The notes below the pieces were generated by a model, which did no database searches, had not been told where the DNA came from, and saw only the letters and a list, made by a program, of their open reading frames with translations. A stretch of DNA of 64,000 bases from an uncultured Psychroserpens sp. (GTDB lineage Bacteria; Bacteroidota; Bacteroidia; Flavobacteriales; Flavobacteriaceae), in the NCBI RefSeq assembly GCF_947501425.1, contig NZ_CANMVN010000004.1, positions 296,412-360,411 of the forward strand, in the 5' to 3' direction. Shown piece after piece: positions 34,820 through 43,262 of the stretch (its first letter is position 1; each line of letters opens with the position of its first letter). Both the position numbers and the translations under genes were made by a program.

Positions 34820-35233
34820 ATGAAATATTTAAAATTTTTAATTATTGGAATAATTTTCGGAATCGTACTTGTAAAATCGGAAGCGGTTTCCTGGTATCGA
34901 ATTTACGAAATGTTCAAGTTTGAATCTTTCCATATGTATGGTATTATTGGTACTGCAGTACTCACAGGAATTATCCTTTTACTACTATCAAAACAGTTGA
35001 AACTTAAAAATACTGAAGGTTCAATAATGCGCGTTCCTCTAAAAGACAGAGGTTTGACGCGATATATTATTGGTGGTAGCATTTTTGGCTTAGGTTGGGC
35101 TCTATCTGGTGCATGTCCTGGACCAATGTATATATTAGTAGGCACAGGTGCTTTACCCATGCTAATTGTTATTCTAGCTGCTGTGTTAGGCACTTTTGTC
35201 TATGGGTTAATAAAAGACAAACTACCTCATTAA
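34820..35233 (+). CDS. YeeE/YedE-type second subunit (DUF6691-like)
   Basis: 137 aa from ATG 34,820, 1 nt after the previous stop. Four helices and the matching cysteine signature (FGLGWALSGACPGPMYILVG). It is the companion of the upstream gene and forms a two-gene sulfur importer often found next to persulfide dioxygenase/rhodanese genes, as here. Confidence 0.88.
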   Translation: MKYLKFLIIGIIFGIVLVKSEAVSWYRIYEMFKFESFHMYGIIGTAVLTGIILLLLSKQLKLKNTEGSIMRVPLKDRGLTRYIIGGSIFGLGWALSGACPGPMYILVGTGALPMLIVILAAVLGTFVYGLIKDKLPH

Positions 35234-35262
35234 TCAAACTTTATATAAATAAGATTAAAAAT

Positions 35263-35294
35263 ATTACTTCGTATCTTTAGTGTAATGAAGTAAT
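35263..35294. promoter_or_regulatory. Inverted repeat upstream of the MBL/rhodanese gene
   Basis: ATTACTTC (35,263-35,270) and GAAGTAAT (35,287-35,294) form a perfect 8-bp dyad with a 16-nt spacer, 26 bp before the start codon. It is a possible operator; no regulator gene is adjacent. Confidence 0.4.
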
Positions 35295-35320
35295 GATAAT
35301 AAAGACTAAGATAAATAGAT

Positions 35321-36727
35321 ATGAAAATTGAACAATTATATACCAGCTGTCTGGCTCAAGGAGCATATTATATAGAATCAAATGGTGAAGTGGCTATCAT
35401 AGATCCTCTAAGAGAAACCCAATCATATATTGATAAAGCTAATAGTGACAACGCGAAAATCAAATATATTTTTGAAACGCATTTTCACGCCGATTTTGTT
35501 TCTGGTCATGTGGATCTTGCTAAAAAGACAGGAGCTACAATTATTTATGGTCCAGGTGCTGAAACTTCATACGATATTTACTCAGCAAAAGACAATGAAG
35601 AATTTAAGCTTGGAAACATAACTATTAAAGCATTGCATACGCCAGGTCACACCTTAGAATCAACAACCTATTTATTAATTGATGATAAAGGAAAAGATCA
35701 TGCAATCTTCTCCGGAGACACTCTCTTTTTAGGTGATGTGGGACGACCAGACTTAGCTATAAAGTCTGATCTAACCAAAGAAGACCTAGCCGCTATGTTA
35801 TATGATTCTCTGCGAGATAAAATAATGACATTAGCAGATGACGTTATTGTTTATCCTGCACATGGTGCGGGTTCTGCCTGCGGAAAAAATCTGAGTAAAG
35901 AAACCATAGGCACTATAGGTGATCAAAAAAAAACCAATTATGCACTTAGAGAAGACATGACCAAAGATGAATTTGTAAAAGAAGTATTGGAAGGCATAGC
36001 ACCTCCTCCTCAATATTTTGCAAAAAATGCAATGATGAACAAAACAGGTTATACAACTTTTGATACTGTTTTAAAAACTGGAAATATTGCTTTATCTCCC
36101 GAAGATTTTGAAGCCATGGCTAATCATGAAGAAGCAATGGTTCTTGATGTAAGACCTCAAAGTGATTATATAAAAGGGCACATTCCAAATTCTATTTTTA
36201 TTGGATTAAATGGTGGATTTGCTCCTTGGGTTGGCGCATTGATTTCTGATATAAAGCAGCCTATTTTGTTAGTGGTTCCTGAAGGAAAAAGTAAAGAAGC
36301 CGTTACACGATTATCCCGTGTAGGTTACGACAATACACTTGGTTATTTAGCTGGTGGAATTGAAGCTTGGACTGCGTCAGGAAGAGAGATTGATACTTTA
36401 GAATCAATTTCTGCTGAAGAATTTGCTAAGAGAGCCCAAAAAGACGAGCTCAATATATTAGATGTAAGAAAAGATGGTGAATTTGCAAGTAGTCATCTTG
36501 AAGATGCTCAACACTTTGCACTAGATTATATCAATGACAATATGAATCAAGTGTCAAAAGACAAAACGTATCACATACATTGTGCAGGTGGTTATAGAAG
36601 TGTGATCGCTGCATCCATTTTAAAAGCTCGAGGGTTTCATAATTTAGTAGATATTGCTGGAGGTTTTGGAGCTATCAAAAAAACAGATTTAAAAACTACG
36701 GACTTTGTTTGTCCATCAACATTATAA
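35321..36727 (+). CDS. MBL-fold persulfide dioxygenase-like protein with two rhodanese domains
   Basis: 468 aa. The N-terminal metallo-beta-lactamase fold (1-240) carries THFHADFVSGH, then GHTLESTTYLL, FSGDTLFLGDVGRPDL and VYPAHGAG, as in ETHE1/SdoA/CstB persulfide dioxygenases. Two rhodanese domains follow. The first (about 255-355) lacks the catalytic Cys (LLVVPEGK); the second (about 370-460) has HCAGGYRS with an intact Cys. It probably oxidises persulfides to sulfite and transfers sulfane sulfur in the cytoplasm. With the upstream importers and the HMA gene it forms a reduced-sulfur module. Confidence 0.92.
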   Translation: MKIEQLYTSCLAQGAYYIESNGEVAIIDPLRETQSYIDKANSDNAKIKYIFETHFHADFVSGHVDLAKKTGATIIYGPGAETSYDIYSAKDNEEFKLGNITIKALHTPGHTLESTTYLLIDDKGKDHAIFSGDTLFLGDVGRPDLAIKSDLTKEDLAAMLYDSLRDKIMTLADDVIVYPAHGAGSACGKNLSKETIGTIGDQKKTNYALREDMTKDEFVKEVLEGIAPPPQYFAKNAMMNKTGYTTFDTVLKTGNIALSPEDFEAMANHEEAMVLDVRPQSDYIKGHIPNSIFIGLNGGFAPWVGALISDIKQPILLVVPEGKSKEAVTRLSRVGYDNTLGYLAGGIEAWTASGREIDTLESISAEEFAKRAQKDELNILDVRKDGEFASSHLEDAQHFALDYINDNMNQVSKDKTYHIHCAGGYRSVIAASILKARGFHNLVDIAGGFGAIKKTDLKTTDFVCPSTL

Positions 36728-36730
36728 GTT

Positions 36731-37000
36731 ATGAAAAGTACATTCAATATACAAAACCTTAAATGTGGAGGTTGCGCTAACACCATAGTTACGCGTTTAG
36801 AGAACTTAGACGGAATCACAGGAGTAATTGTAGATAATGATAACCATACTGTTAGTTTCAATCATGAGAATGAGACACAAATTGAAACTGTTAAAACGTT
36901 ATTATCTACACTAGGTTATCCAGTAGAAGGCGAAGCCAATCCATTAACTAAAAAAGCAAAGTCATTTGTAAGCTGTGCAGTGGGAAGAATGAATAAATAG
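36731..37000 (+). CDS. HMA-domain protein
   Basis: 89 aa with the heavy-metal-associated fold (FNIQNLKCGGCANTIVTRL) and a CxxC metal-binding pair. The C-terminal 20 residues are a short basic tail with a third Cys. It may bind copper or another soft metal, or a sulfur compound, in the context of the sulfur genes. It starts 3 bp after the previous stop. Its stop codon abuts the stop of clpS on the other strand, without a base in between. Confidence 0.85.
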   Translation: MKSTFNIQNLKCGGCANTIVTRLENLDGITGVIVDNDNHTVSFNHENETQIETVKTLLSTLGYPVEGEANPLTKKAKSFVSCAVGRMNK

Positions 37001-37276
37001 TTAAATAATCTCTGCGCTCAAACCAGCTTCTAAAAGCATCGTACAGCGAGGTTCGAGCTCTTTATATTCCCCAGTTTTAACCACACACTGTCCTTTATAA
37101 TGAACTAATATTGAGCATTGTTCAGCTTGTTCAGGAGTATGATCACAAGCGTAAATCAAAGTATCAATAACATGGTCAAACGTATTGACATCGTCATTGT
37201 ATAACACAATTTCATTTAAAGGTAACTCCGAGGTTTCAACGAGAAGTTCTTCCTGGATTTTTTCTTTGGTGCTCAT
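37001..37276 (-). CDS. clpS: ATP-dependent Clp protease adaptor ClpS
   Basis: 91 aa from ATG 37,276; the TTG one codon upstream is rejected. The core has IVLYNDDVNTFDHVIDTLIY, then EQAEQCSILVHYKGQCVVKT and TMLLEAGLSAEI, the ClpS N-degron-binding fold. It delivers N-end-rule substrates to ClpAP/ClpCP. It is a stand-alone gene on the minus strand. Confidence 0.95.
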   Translation of the reverse strand: MSTKEKIQEELLVETSELPLNEIVLYNDDVNTFDHVIDTLIYACDHTPEQAEQCSILVHYKGQCVVKTGEYKELEPRCTMLLEAGLSAEII

Positions 37277-37318
37277 CAACTAATTTTTATATAAATTTAA
37301 AAAAAAACTCATTAATAA

Positions 37319-37352
37319 AAAAGACTTCTATTCATAGAACAGAAGTCTTTTA
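37319..37352 (-). terminator. Terminator after the HEIGH metallopeptidase gene
   Basis: AAAGACTTCT/AGAAGTCTTT stem with an 11-nt loop, T run on the minus strand, about 45 bp after the stop of the gene at 37,397. Confidence 0.8.
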
Positions 37353-37396
37353 TAATTATTGTAGTGCTAGGATTTGAACTTATGATTTATATTAAA

Positions 37397-38428
37397 TTAA
37401 CATGATCCTATCAAAGTCCAACCACCACTAACACGTTCGTAAAGGTTACCAAAATAAGTAACACGGTCTCCAATACTATAACTTACTCCACTTTGCCATT
37501 CGGAAACACCATCACAAGGACCAGAAGAACTTGCTGGATACATGGCACGTAAAGCTGTAACATCATTTCCATTAAAATTACCACTTACACTTGTAGAAAA
37601 ACAAGCTTGCATAACTGAACTTAAATCTCTTCCTGTAGGCGTTCCAGATATATGTACAGCACCATCTGAACCTGACCCTTCATTACCTTGACTTGATGAT
37701 GGACAACTTAAACGATCGAACCAATCTGAATGACGGAAACCAATAGAGTGCCCTATCTCATGAGTAATGACATGCTCATTGACATTAGTTGAAAATTGCT
37801 CTATACCATAAATCTGAACAAACTTGTTAGGTTGGCCAGATGAGTTCGGAAAACCAGCAACTCCTCCATTTCCTGGGTTATTAATAGAATTATCATAAAC
37901 CACCATATCTGCTGCTTGATAATTAGTACCAAACGATAAATTAAATTGAAGCGTCATATTACTAATGTTATTATAATTAGCAACAGCTCTAGTTAAAGCA
38001 GTTTGCGCCTTACTAGATAATGCTTGACTTCCTCCTGTGTATCCTAAGATATTTATAGTTTGATTACTTGCTGATACTAAATTAAAGGTTCTATATTGAC
38101 GATTTAAACCATCACCTATACCTGCTAACGTATTTAGTTCTTCTCTTGTAAAAACAATATCACTACCAATATAAATTCGTTCTTCTACAGTTCCGTCTGG
38201 TAAGTGAAAGTCTCCTTTAGAAATAATACCAACATCGATATCCAAGGTATGAATAGCATTCAATAATTCTGTGTCAGTAATTAAAGTTCTATTCTCCAGA
38301 TTGTTCATATTGATAATTATGTCCTCATCTAGATTAGACATGTCCTCAGTGACACTTTCTTTTTCACAAGATTGAAAAGAAAATATTAGACATAGACCAG
38401 CTAAGGTCAAAAATTTTAAATTTTTCAT
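37397..38428 (-). CDS. Dual-action HEIGH-family metallopeptidase lipoprotein
   Basis: 343 aa. A lipoprotein signal with Cys21 (LIFSFQSC). The peptidase domain (about 120-300) includes AVANYNNISNMTLQFNLS and the zinc motif HEIGHSIGFRH starting at His223, as in Peptidase_M57. The C-terminal 35 residues (EWQSGVSYSIGDRVTYFGNL) look like a chitin/carbohydrate-binding module of the CBM5/12 type. It is likely attached to the outer membrane and acts on extracellular protein. It stands alone between clpS and prmA. Confidence 0.88.
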   Translation of the reverse strand: MKNLKFLTLAGLCLIFSFQSCEKESVTEDMSNLDEDIIINMNNLENRTLITDTELLNAIHTLDIDVGIISKGDFHLPDGTVEERIYIGSDIVFTREELNTLAGIGDGLNRQYRTFNLVSASNQTINILGYTGGSQALSSKAQTALTRAVANYNNISNMTLQFNLSFGTNYQAADMVVYDNSINNPGNGGVAGFPNSSGQPNKFVQIYGIEQFSTNVNEHVITHEIGHSIGFRHSDWFDRLSCPSSSQGNEGSGSDGAVHISGTPTGRDLSSVMQACFSTSVSGNFNGNDVTALRAMYPASSSGPCDGVSEWQSGVSYSIGDRVTYFGNLYERVSGGWTLIGSC

Positions 38429-38564
38429 TTTTGAGTAAATTAAGTTAATAAAAGTATTTACGTAAATTGGGTGAGCTAAATAAATTTGTTAATTCATACT
38501 TTAAAAAAACAGGTTATTTAGACTTTGATAATTACCACAACAAAGTTAAAGAAACGTTAAATAA

Positions 38565-38592
38565 AAAAATTACGGTTTTTCCGTAATTTTTG
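38565..38592 (-). terminator. Terminator after prmA
   Basis: AAAATTACGG/CCGTAATTTT stem with a TTTTT loop, 70 bp past the prmA stop on the minus strand. Confidence 0.75.
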
Positions 38593-38662
38593 TAATGAGC
38601 ATCATTTTTATGTTAAAATTTTAAGTAATTCGTCGGAGTTTTTCAAAAACCTTGTGTAATCC

Positions 38663-39499
38663 TTATTTTTTAAATTTTAATGCCACCCAATTATTACGCT
38701 CCAAAGTCTCGATATGTTTTAATCCATAAGTCATACATTCGGCTTTAATAATCGGAATATCGTCATTGTAAAATCCGCTTAAAAACATGAGTCCGTTTTC
38801 ATTAAGTGCATTAACATAAGTCTCCATATCATTGAGTAAGATATTTCGGTTGATATTAGCAATTAAAATATCATAGTGTCGTCCAGGCAACAAACTTGCA
38901 TCACCTTCAAGAACAGTAATATGCTTGCAATTATTGCGTTCAACATTCTCAAGACTGTTGAGATAACACCAGTTATCATAATCAATGGCGTCAATTGGTT
39001 TAGCGCCTTTCATTTCAGCAAGAATCGCTAAAACTCCAGTACCACACCCCATATCTAACACTGACTTCCCTTCAAAATCATTCTTTATAATATATTGAAT
39101 CATCATATGCGTAGTTTCATGATGCCCAGTACCAAAACTCATTTTAGGTTCGATAATAATATCGTATTTGGTGTCTGGTTTTTCATGAAAAGGTGCACGA
39201 ACTGAACAAGCGTTATCAACGACTATTGGGTTGAAGTTTTTTTCCCATTCTGCATTCCAGTTGGTTTGCTCTATCTCTTCAAACGTATATGAGATCTCAA
39301 ATGCTTCAGAATTTAAAATCTGAATATCATCCAGAATACTGTCATTCCATTCCTCTTTTTGAATATAAGCGGTGACACCGTCTTCGGTTTCAACAAAGCT
39401 TTCAAAACCAGCATAACCTAATTCAGCGATAAGAATTTCAACAGCAGGTTGAAGTGGTTGTACTTTGAAATAATAACCTATATAGATGATGTTTGACAT
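38663..39499 (-). CDS. prmA: Ribosomal protein L11 methyltransferase
   Basis: 278 aa. The N-terminal substrate-recognition domain (1-100) and a SAM-dependent Rossmann domain are present: VLDMGCGTGVLAILAEMKGA, IDYDNWCYLNSLENVERNN and ILIANINRNILL. It methylates ribosomal protein L11. Length fits Bacteroidota PrmA. The gene is alone, followed by a terminator. Confidence 0.95.
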   Translation of the reverse strand: MSNIIYIGYYFKVQPLQPAVEILIAELGYAGFESFVETEDGVTAYIQKEEWNDSILDDIQILNSEAFEISYTFEEIEQTNWNAEWEKNFNPIVVDNACSVRAPFHEKPDTKYDIIIEPKMSFGTGHHETTHMMIQYIIKNDFEGKSVLDMGCGTGVLAILAEMKGAKPIDAIDYDNWCYLNSLENVERNNCKHITVLEGDASLLPGRHYDILIANINRNILLNDMETYVNALNENGLMFLSGFYNDDIPIIKAECMTYGLKHIETLERNNWVALKFKK

Positions 39500-39574
39500 G
39501 CTACTTATTTAGGCTGTAAAGTTACATTTAATTTTTTCCATACAAATACCTAATAACTTTTAAAAAAGAGTAAC

Positions 39575-40210
39575 CTACAATAACTGTTTTTCGATTGCTA
39601 TTTTAATAATACCAACACTATTTTTTGCACCTAGCTTACTCATAATATTCATGCGATGCGTTTCAACAGTTTTAGGACTAATAAATAGTTTTTCTGAGAT
39701 TTGTTGAGTGGTAAGTTCTTCAGAAATTCCAACTAAAACATCGTGCTCTCTTCTGGTTAATTTAATATTTAATCCGTTGCTAATTGGTTTAGAAGACATT
39801 TGATTCAACAACTTATCATTGATACTCTTTTGAATGTATAAATTACCCGATAATACTGTTTGCAATGCCTCAACTAATTCGCTTTTGTCCACATTTTTCA
39901 ATAAATAACCATGTACTCCATTCTTTAGCATGCGTTTTACAAAAGAAATATCTTCAAAATTTGTAAGTGCTATAATCTTGAGTTCAGGATACACTTTAAG
40001 AAGTTTCTTGCTAAGATCTATCCCATTAATGTCAGGTAAATTTATGTCTAGTAACAACACGTGAGGAGTGCCTTTTTTTAGTCCATCTATAGTATCTTGG
40101 GCATTGGTAAAAGTTGCTACAACAGATACCTCTGACGTAGTATTCATCATGGTCTCGATACCTTTTAATACCATGACGTGATCATCGGTTATTGCAATTT
40201 TAATCTTCAT
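39575..40210 (-). CDS. NarL/FixJ-type response regulator paired with TPR kinase
   Basis: 211 aa. The receiver domain has Asp9/Asp10 and phospho-acceptor Asp55 (LLLDINLPD), a conserved Lys in LLKNVDKSE, and a LuxR-type HTH (LTTQQISEKLFISPKTVETH). It overlaps the kinase gene by 11 bp, so the two are cotranscribed and likely partners. It is a paralogue of the eCIS-flanking regulator at 33,111. Confidence 0.94.
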   Translation of the reverse strand: MKIKIAITDDHVMVLKGIETMMNTTSEVSVVATFTNAQDTIDGLKKGTPHVLLLDINLPDINGIDLSKKLLKVYPELKIIALTNFEDISFVKRMLKNGVHGYLLKNVDKSELVEALQTVLSGNLYIQKSINDKLLNQMSSKPISNGLNIKLTRREHDVLVGISEELTTQQISEKLFISPKTVETHRMNIMSKLGAKNSVGIIKIAIEKQLL

Positions 40211-42137
40211 TTAATGTGTTTAAATCAATCTCAATTGAATAAGATGTTCCTTCTTTATTAGATACAACATCTAAGTTTGCGTTAAGATAATCAATTCTTG
40301 ATTGAATATTACTCAATCCAATACCTTCCGTCTGCTTGGCATTGCTATCAAAACCTTTTCCATCATCTTCAACAGTAATTTGCACCTGATTATCTCTGCT
40401 ACTTATCTGTACGCTAATTTCATCAGCTTCGGCATGTTTTATAGCATTGAAAACAAGTTCCTGAATGATTCTAAATACATTAACTTCTGCCTTCTTCGAT
40501 AATTGTACTTCACTGCCAATATGCTGAAATGTAATGCGCTCTTTATTAGTGGCATTTAGATTAATACAGTAATTTTCTGTAGCTTCTACTAAATTAAAAC
40601 TATCCAATGAAGGTGGCACCAAATTATGTGAAATGGCTCTTACCTGCTCACAGGAACTATCGATCATTGTTATGGCTTCTTTAATAACTTTATTATTCAT
40701 TTCTAGTAGTGAAGATAACTTATATTTTATCGCTGACAGGTCGCCATTAACACCATCATGCAATTCTTTTGCTATTCGGAAACGTTCTTTTTCTTCTCCT
40801 TCTATCAAAGACTCCAGAGATTTGATCTGATACTCTCTTTTAAGCGCGATGAGTTCTTGGTTTTTTCGTTTTTGTTTTTGCTGAAATAAGAGCCAAGTAA
40901 GCAATGCCGCAATAAGTAAAAAAATGGCAATTCCTGTGATATAACCCAATTGGGTGTGTTGTTTTTGTATTTCATTTTCTTGTTCTTGTAAGGCTAACTT
41001 CTGAGTTACAATTTCTTTGTCTTTCTTTTCAGTTTCAAATTGTTTCTGAAGTAGATTAATAGAATTTATATTCTCTTCATTGTATACACTGTCTTTATAT
41101 TTTACATATAGTTCATGAAACTGAAGTGCTTTACTATAATTGTTTTTTTTAGCGTTAATTCGATACAGTTCAAAATAAAGGTCTCTAGCAGATAACTTAC
41201 TTTCAATCTCCAAACCTAACCCCTCATTCAATAACGATTCGCTTTTTGAATAATGACCTAATTCGAAATGTGCTTCAGCAAAACTTGACAAAGTCAAAAT
41301 CAATTCTGTTTCAAAACCATTTTCTTTCTGAATATCGTAAGCTATTTTAAAGAATGTTAGTGCTTTCTTGTACTGTTTTTGTTCATTACAAATTAAACCC
41401 TTATGAAAGTTTGAAATGGCTACACCAAAAGCACTATTATTGTCATGATAATTTGCTAATGCTTTATCAAAATAAATGTTAGCTTCACTATATTTTTTCT
41501 GATGTTTATAAGCCGAACCCATACCATTATAAACATCTCCCAAATGCTCTGATGTAATATTTAGTTCTTTATAAATAACTAATACTTTATTGAAAGCTTC
41601 TATTGCTTCGTCATACTTCTGCAAGTCATTATAAACCAACCCTATACTATTTAAAGTTGTTCCTGACATATCTAAATTCTGAGTAGCTTCAGATAAGGTA
41701 TTGGCTTTGTAAAACGCCTCCAGGCTTTCATGCAAATCACCCTTTTGAGAATAAATTACACCCTTCTCATAATAAGCATAAGTCAAATTTGTAGTGTCAT
41801 TAACTGTCTCCACATAATTTTGATACTTGGTTAAACTTTCTATTGCTTTATTATAATCTCCTGCAATACGATGCAAAACCGAATATTGAAAATGACTAAG
41901 CGCTACTTTTCTTGGCAGTTTCAAACCTTGATAGAACGACATGGCCGAATCCATATGTGCTTTTGCCTTAGGCAAATTCTTTAGTTTCAAAGACCAGGCT
42001 AATTCATAATGCGTATTGGCCTTAATAGTATCATTTAAACTTTCTCTTACAACTTGATACATACTATCAATGTCTTTTTGAGGCTGAGCAAAAAGAATAG
42101 ACGTAATGAGGAAGAACAAAAAAGTGATGTATTTCAA
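40200..42137 (-). CDS. TPR-containing sensor histidine kinase
   Basis: 645 aa with a signal peptide, then about seven TPR repeats in the periplasm (residues 30-360; e.g. YNDLQKYDEAIEAFNKVLVI and GMGSAYKHQKKYSEANIYFD). A single membrane helix follows at about 395-417. The cytoplasmic HisKA_3 helix carries the phospho-acceptor His460 (RIAKELHDGVNGDL), followed by an HATPase domain with VEDDGKGFD and TEGIGLSNIQSRI. It probably senses an envelope signal and phosphorylates the overlapping regulator. Confidence 0.94.
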   Translation of the reverse strand: MKYITFLFFLITSILFAQPQKDIDSMYQVVRESLNDTIKANTHYELAWSLKLKNLPKAKAHMDSAMSFYQGLKLPRKVALSHFQYSVLHRIAGDYNKAIESLTKYQNYVETVNDTTNLTYAYYEKGVIYSQKGDLHESLEAFYKANTLSEATQNLDMSGTTLNSIGLVYNDLQKYDEAIEAFNKVLVIYKELNITSEHLGDVYNGMGSAYKHQKKYSEANIYFDKALANYHDNNSAFGVAISNFHKGLICNEQKQYKKALTFFKIAYDIQKENGFETELILTLSSFAEAHFELGHYSKSESLLNEGLGLEIESKLSARDLYFELYRINAKKNNYSKALQFHELYVKYKDSVYNEENINSINLLQKQFETEKKDKEIVTQKLALQEQENEIQKQHTQLGYITGIAIFLLIAALLTWLLFQQKQKRKNQELIALKREYQIKSLESLIEGEEKERFRIAKELHDGVNGDLSAIKYKLSSLLEMNNKVIKEAITMIDSSCEQVRAISHNLVPPSLDSFNLVEATENYCINLNATNKERITFQHIGSEVQLSKKAEVNVFRIIQELVFNAIKHAEADEISVQISSRDNQVQITVEDDGKGFDSNAKQTEGIGLSNIQSRIDYLNANLDVVSNKEGTSYSIEIDLNTLNED

Positions 42138-42195
42138 AATAAGGTGGATTTATGCTCTAATTTAATAATAATCTTAGTGATGTATTTATCTGAAT

Positions 42196-43209
42196 TTATT
42201 TTACCACAATTTTGGTAGAGACTTTAGATGTTCCTTGCTGTATAATTAGCATATAAACACCACTATTTAAATCCTTTGCGTTTAAAATAATCTCTGATCC
42301 ATAAAGTGCAGTTTTTCGTTTCACTTCTCTACCATACATATCAATAATCACTAAATTGGCATTCTGCAACGGTTTTTCCAATTGTATTTTGGTAGCTTCG
42401 GAAAATGGATTAGGATAGACCATGACATCAGAATGAGTTAAGGTAACCTCATCAACACTTAATCCATCCTGACAGGCACCAAATACACCTGCATCGAAAA
42501 TAGATGTAACTTCATTAGTTGACAAGCCTCTGTTGAATAGTATTATTTCATCAACTTCCCCATGAAAATTAAAATCATAATCATTAGAACCTCCTGATGG
42601 ATTGTGATATTGTGCACCAATAGTTAATGGCAAACCTACAGTACTAGCTGGAGACGAAGTAAAGGTTTGATTATCGAATAAAAACCCGTCAACATAGAGT
42701 CTATGCTCATTTCCTTCACGTACATAGACATAATGATGATATGCAGAATCTTCAAAAGCTGGTCCATTAAGCATGACATTATTGCCATTGACATCTTCAA
42801 ACAAGACTTCAGTGAGATCAAACTCAAAACGCAAAACAAATACGGCTGGCTCATCATTTGGCACAAAACCAGCTCCTTTACAAATTACAGTTTGATGCGG
42901 ATTATCATATCCAATTCGTCTAATCCATGCCATCAAAGTCATATCTCCGGTTAAATCTAAACTCGCACTATCAGGTACTAAAACCAGATCGTCAATACCA
43001 TTAAATAAAAATGCATCTCCAACCATTCCATTGGTATAATTTAAACCATTAAGCTCTGTTCCATTGTTTGTTCCTATGATGTCATTAGCATTATTCTCAC
43101 CAGTCCACCAACTCAATGCATCTGTAGGAAGATCTGCGCATTGACTATAAACATGCGTTGCAAAAAATGTGATGATAATCAAGGTCAATATTTGTTTTAT
43201 AGTTTTCAT
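42196..43209 (-). CDS. LamG-domain secreted protein with T9SS sorting domain
   Basis: 337 aa. Signal peptide at 1-22. A LamG/concanavalin-like domain spans about 35-240 (LPTDALSWWTGENNANDIIG, MTLMAWIRRIG, EVDEIILFNRGLSTNEV). The type IX sorting domain is at 260-337 (MVYPNPFSEATKIQLEKP to the final TKIVVK). It is a secreted or surface protein of unknown ligand. Downstream of two lipoprotein genes on the same strand. Confidence 0.88.
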   Translation of the reverse strand: MKTIKQILTLIIITFFATHVYSQCADLPTDALSWWTGENNANDIIGTNNGTELNGLNYTNGMVGDAFLFNGIDDLVLVPDSASLDLTGDMTLMAWIRRIGYDNPHQTVICKGAGFVPNDEPAVFVLRFEFDLTEVLFEDVNGNNVMLNGPAFEDSAYHHYVYVREGNEHRLYVDGFLFDNQTFTSSPASTVGLPLTIGAQYHNPSGGSNDYDFNFHGEVDEIILFNRGLSTNEVTSIFDAGVFGACQDGLSVDEVTLTHSDVMVYPNPFSEATKIQLEKPLQNANLVIIDMYGREVKRKTALYGSEIILNAKDLNSGVYMLIIQQGTSKVSTKIVVK

Positions 43210-43262
43210 ATTAAAAATTTTATTGTTGATTCTTTCTGTTGTAATTAAACCCCATTGAGTCT

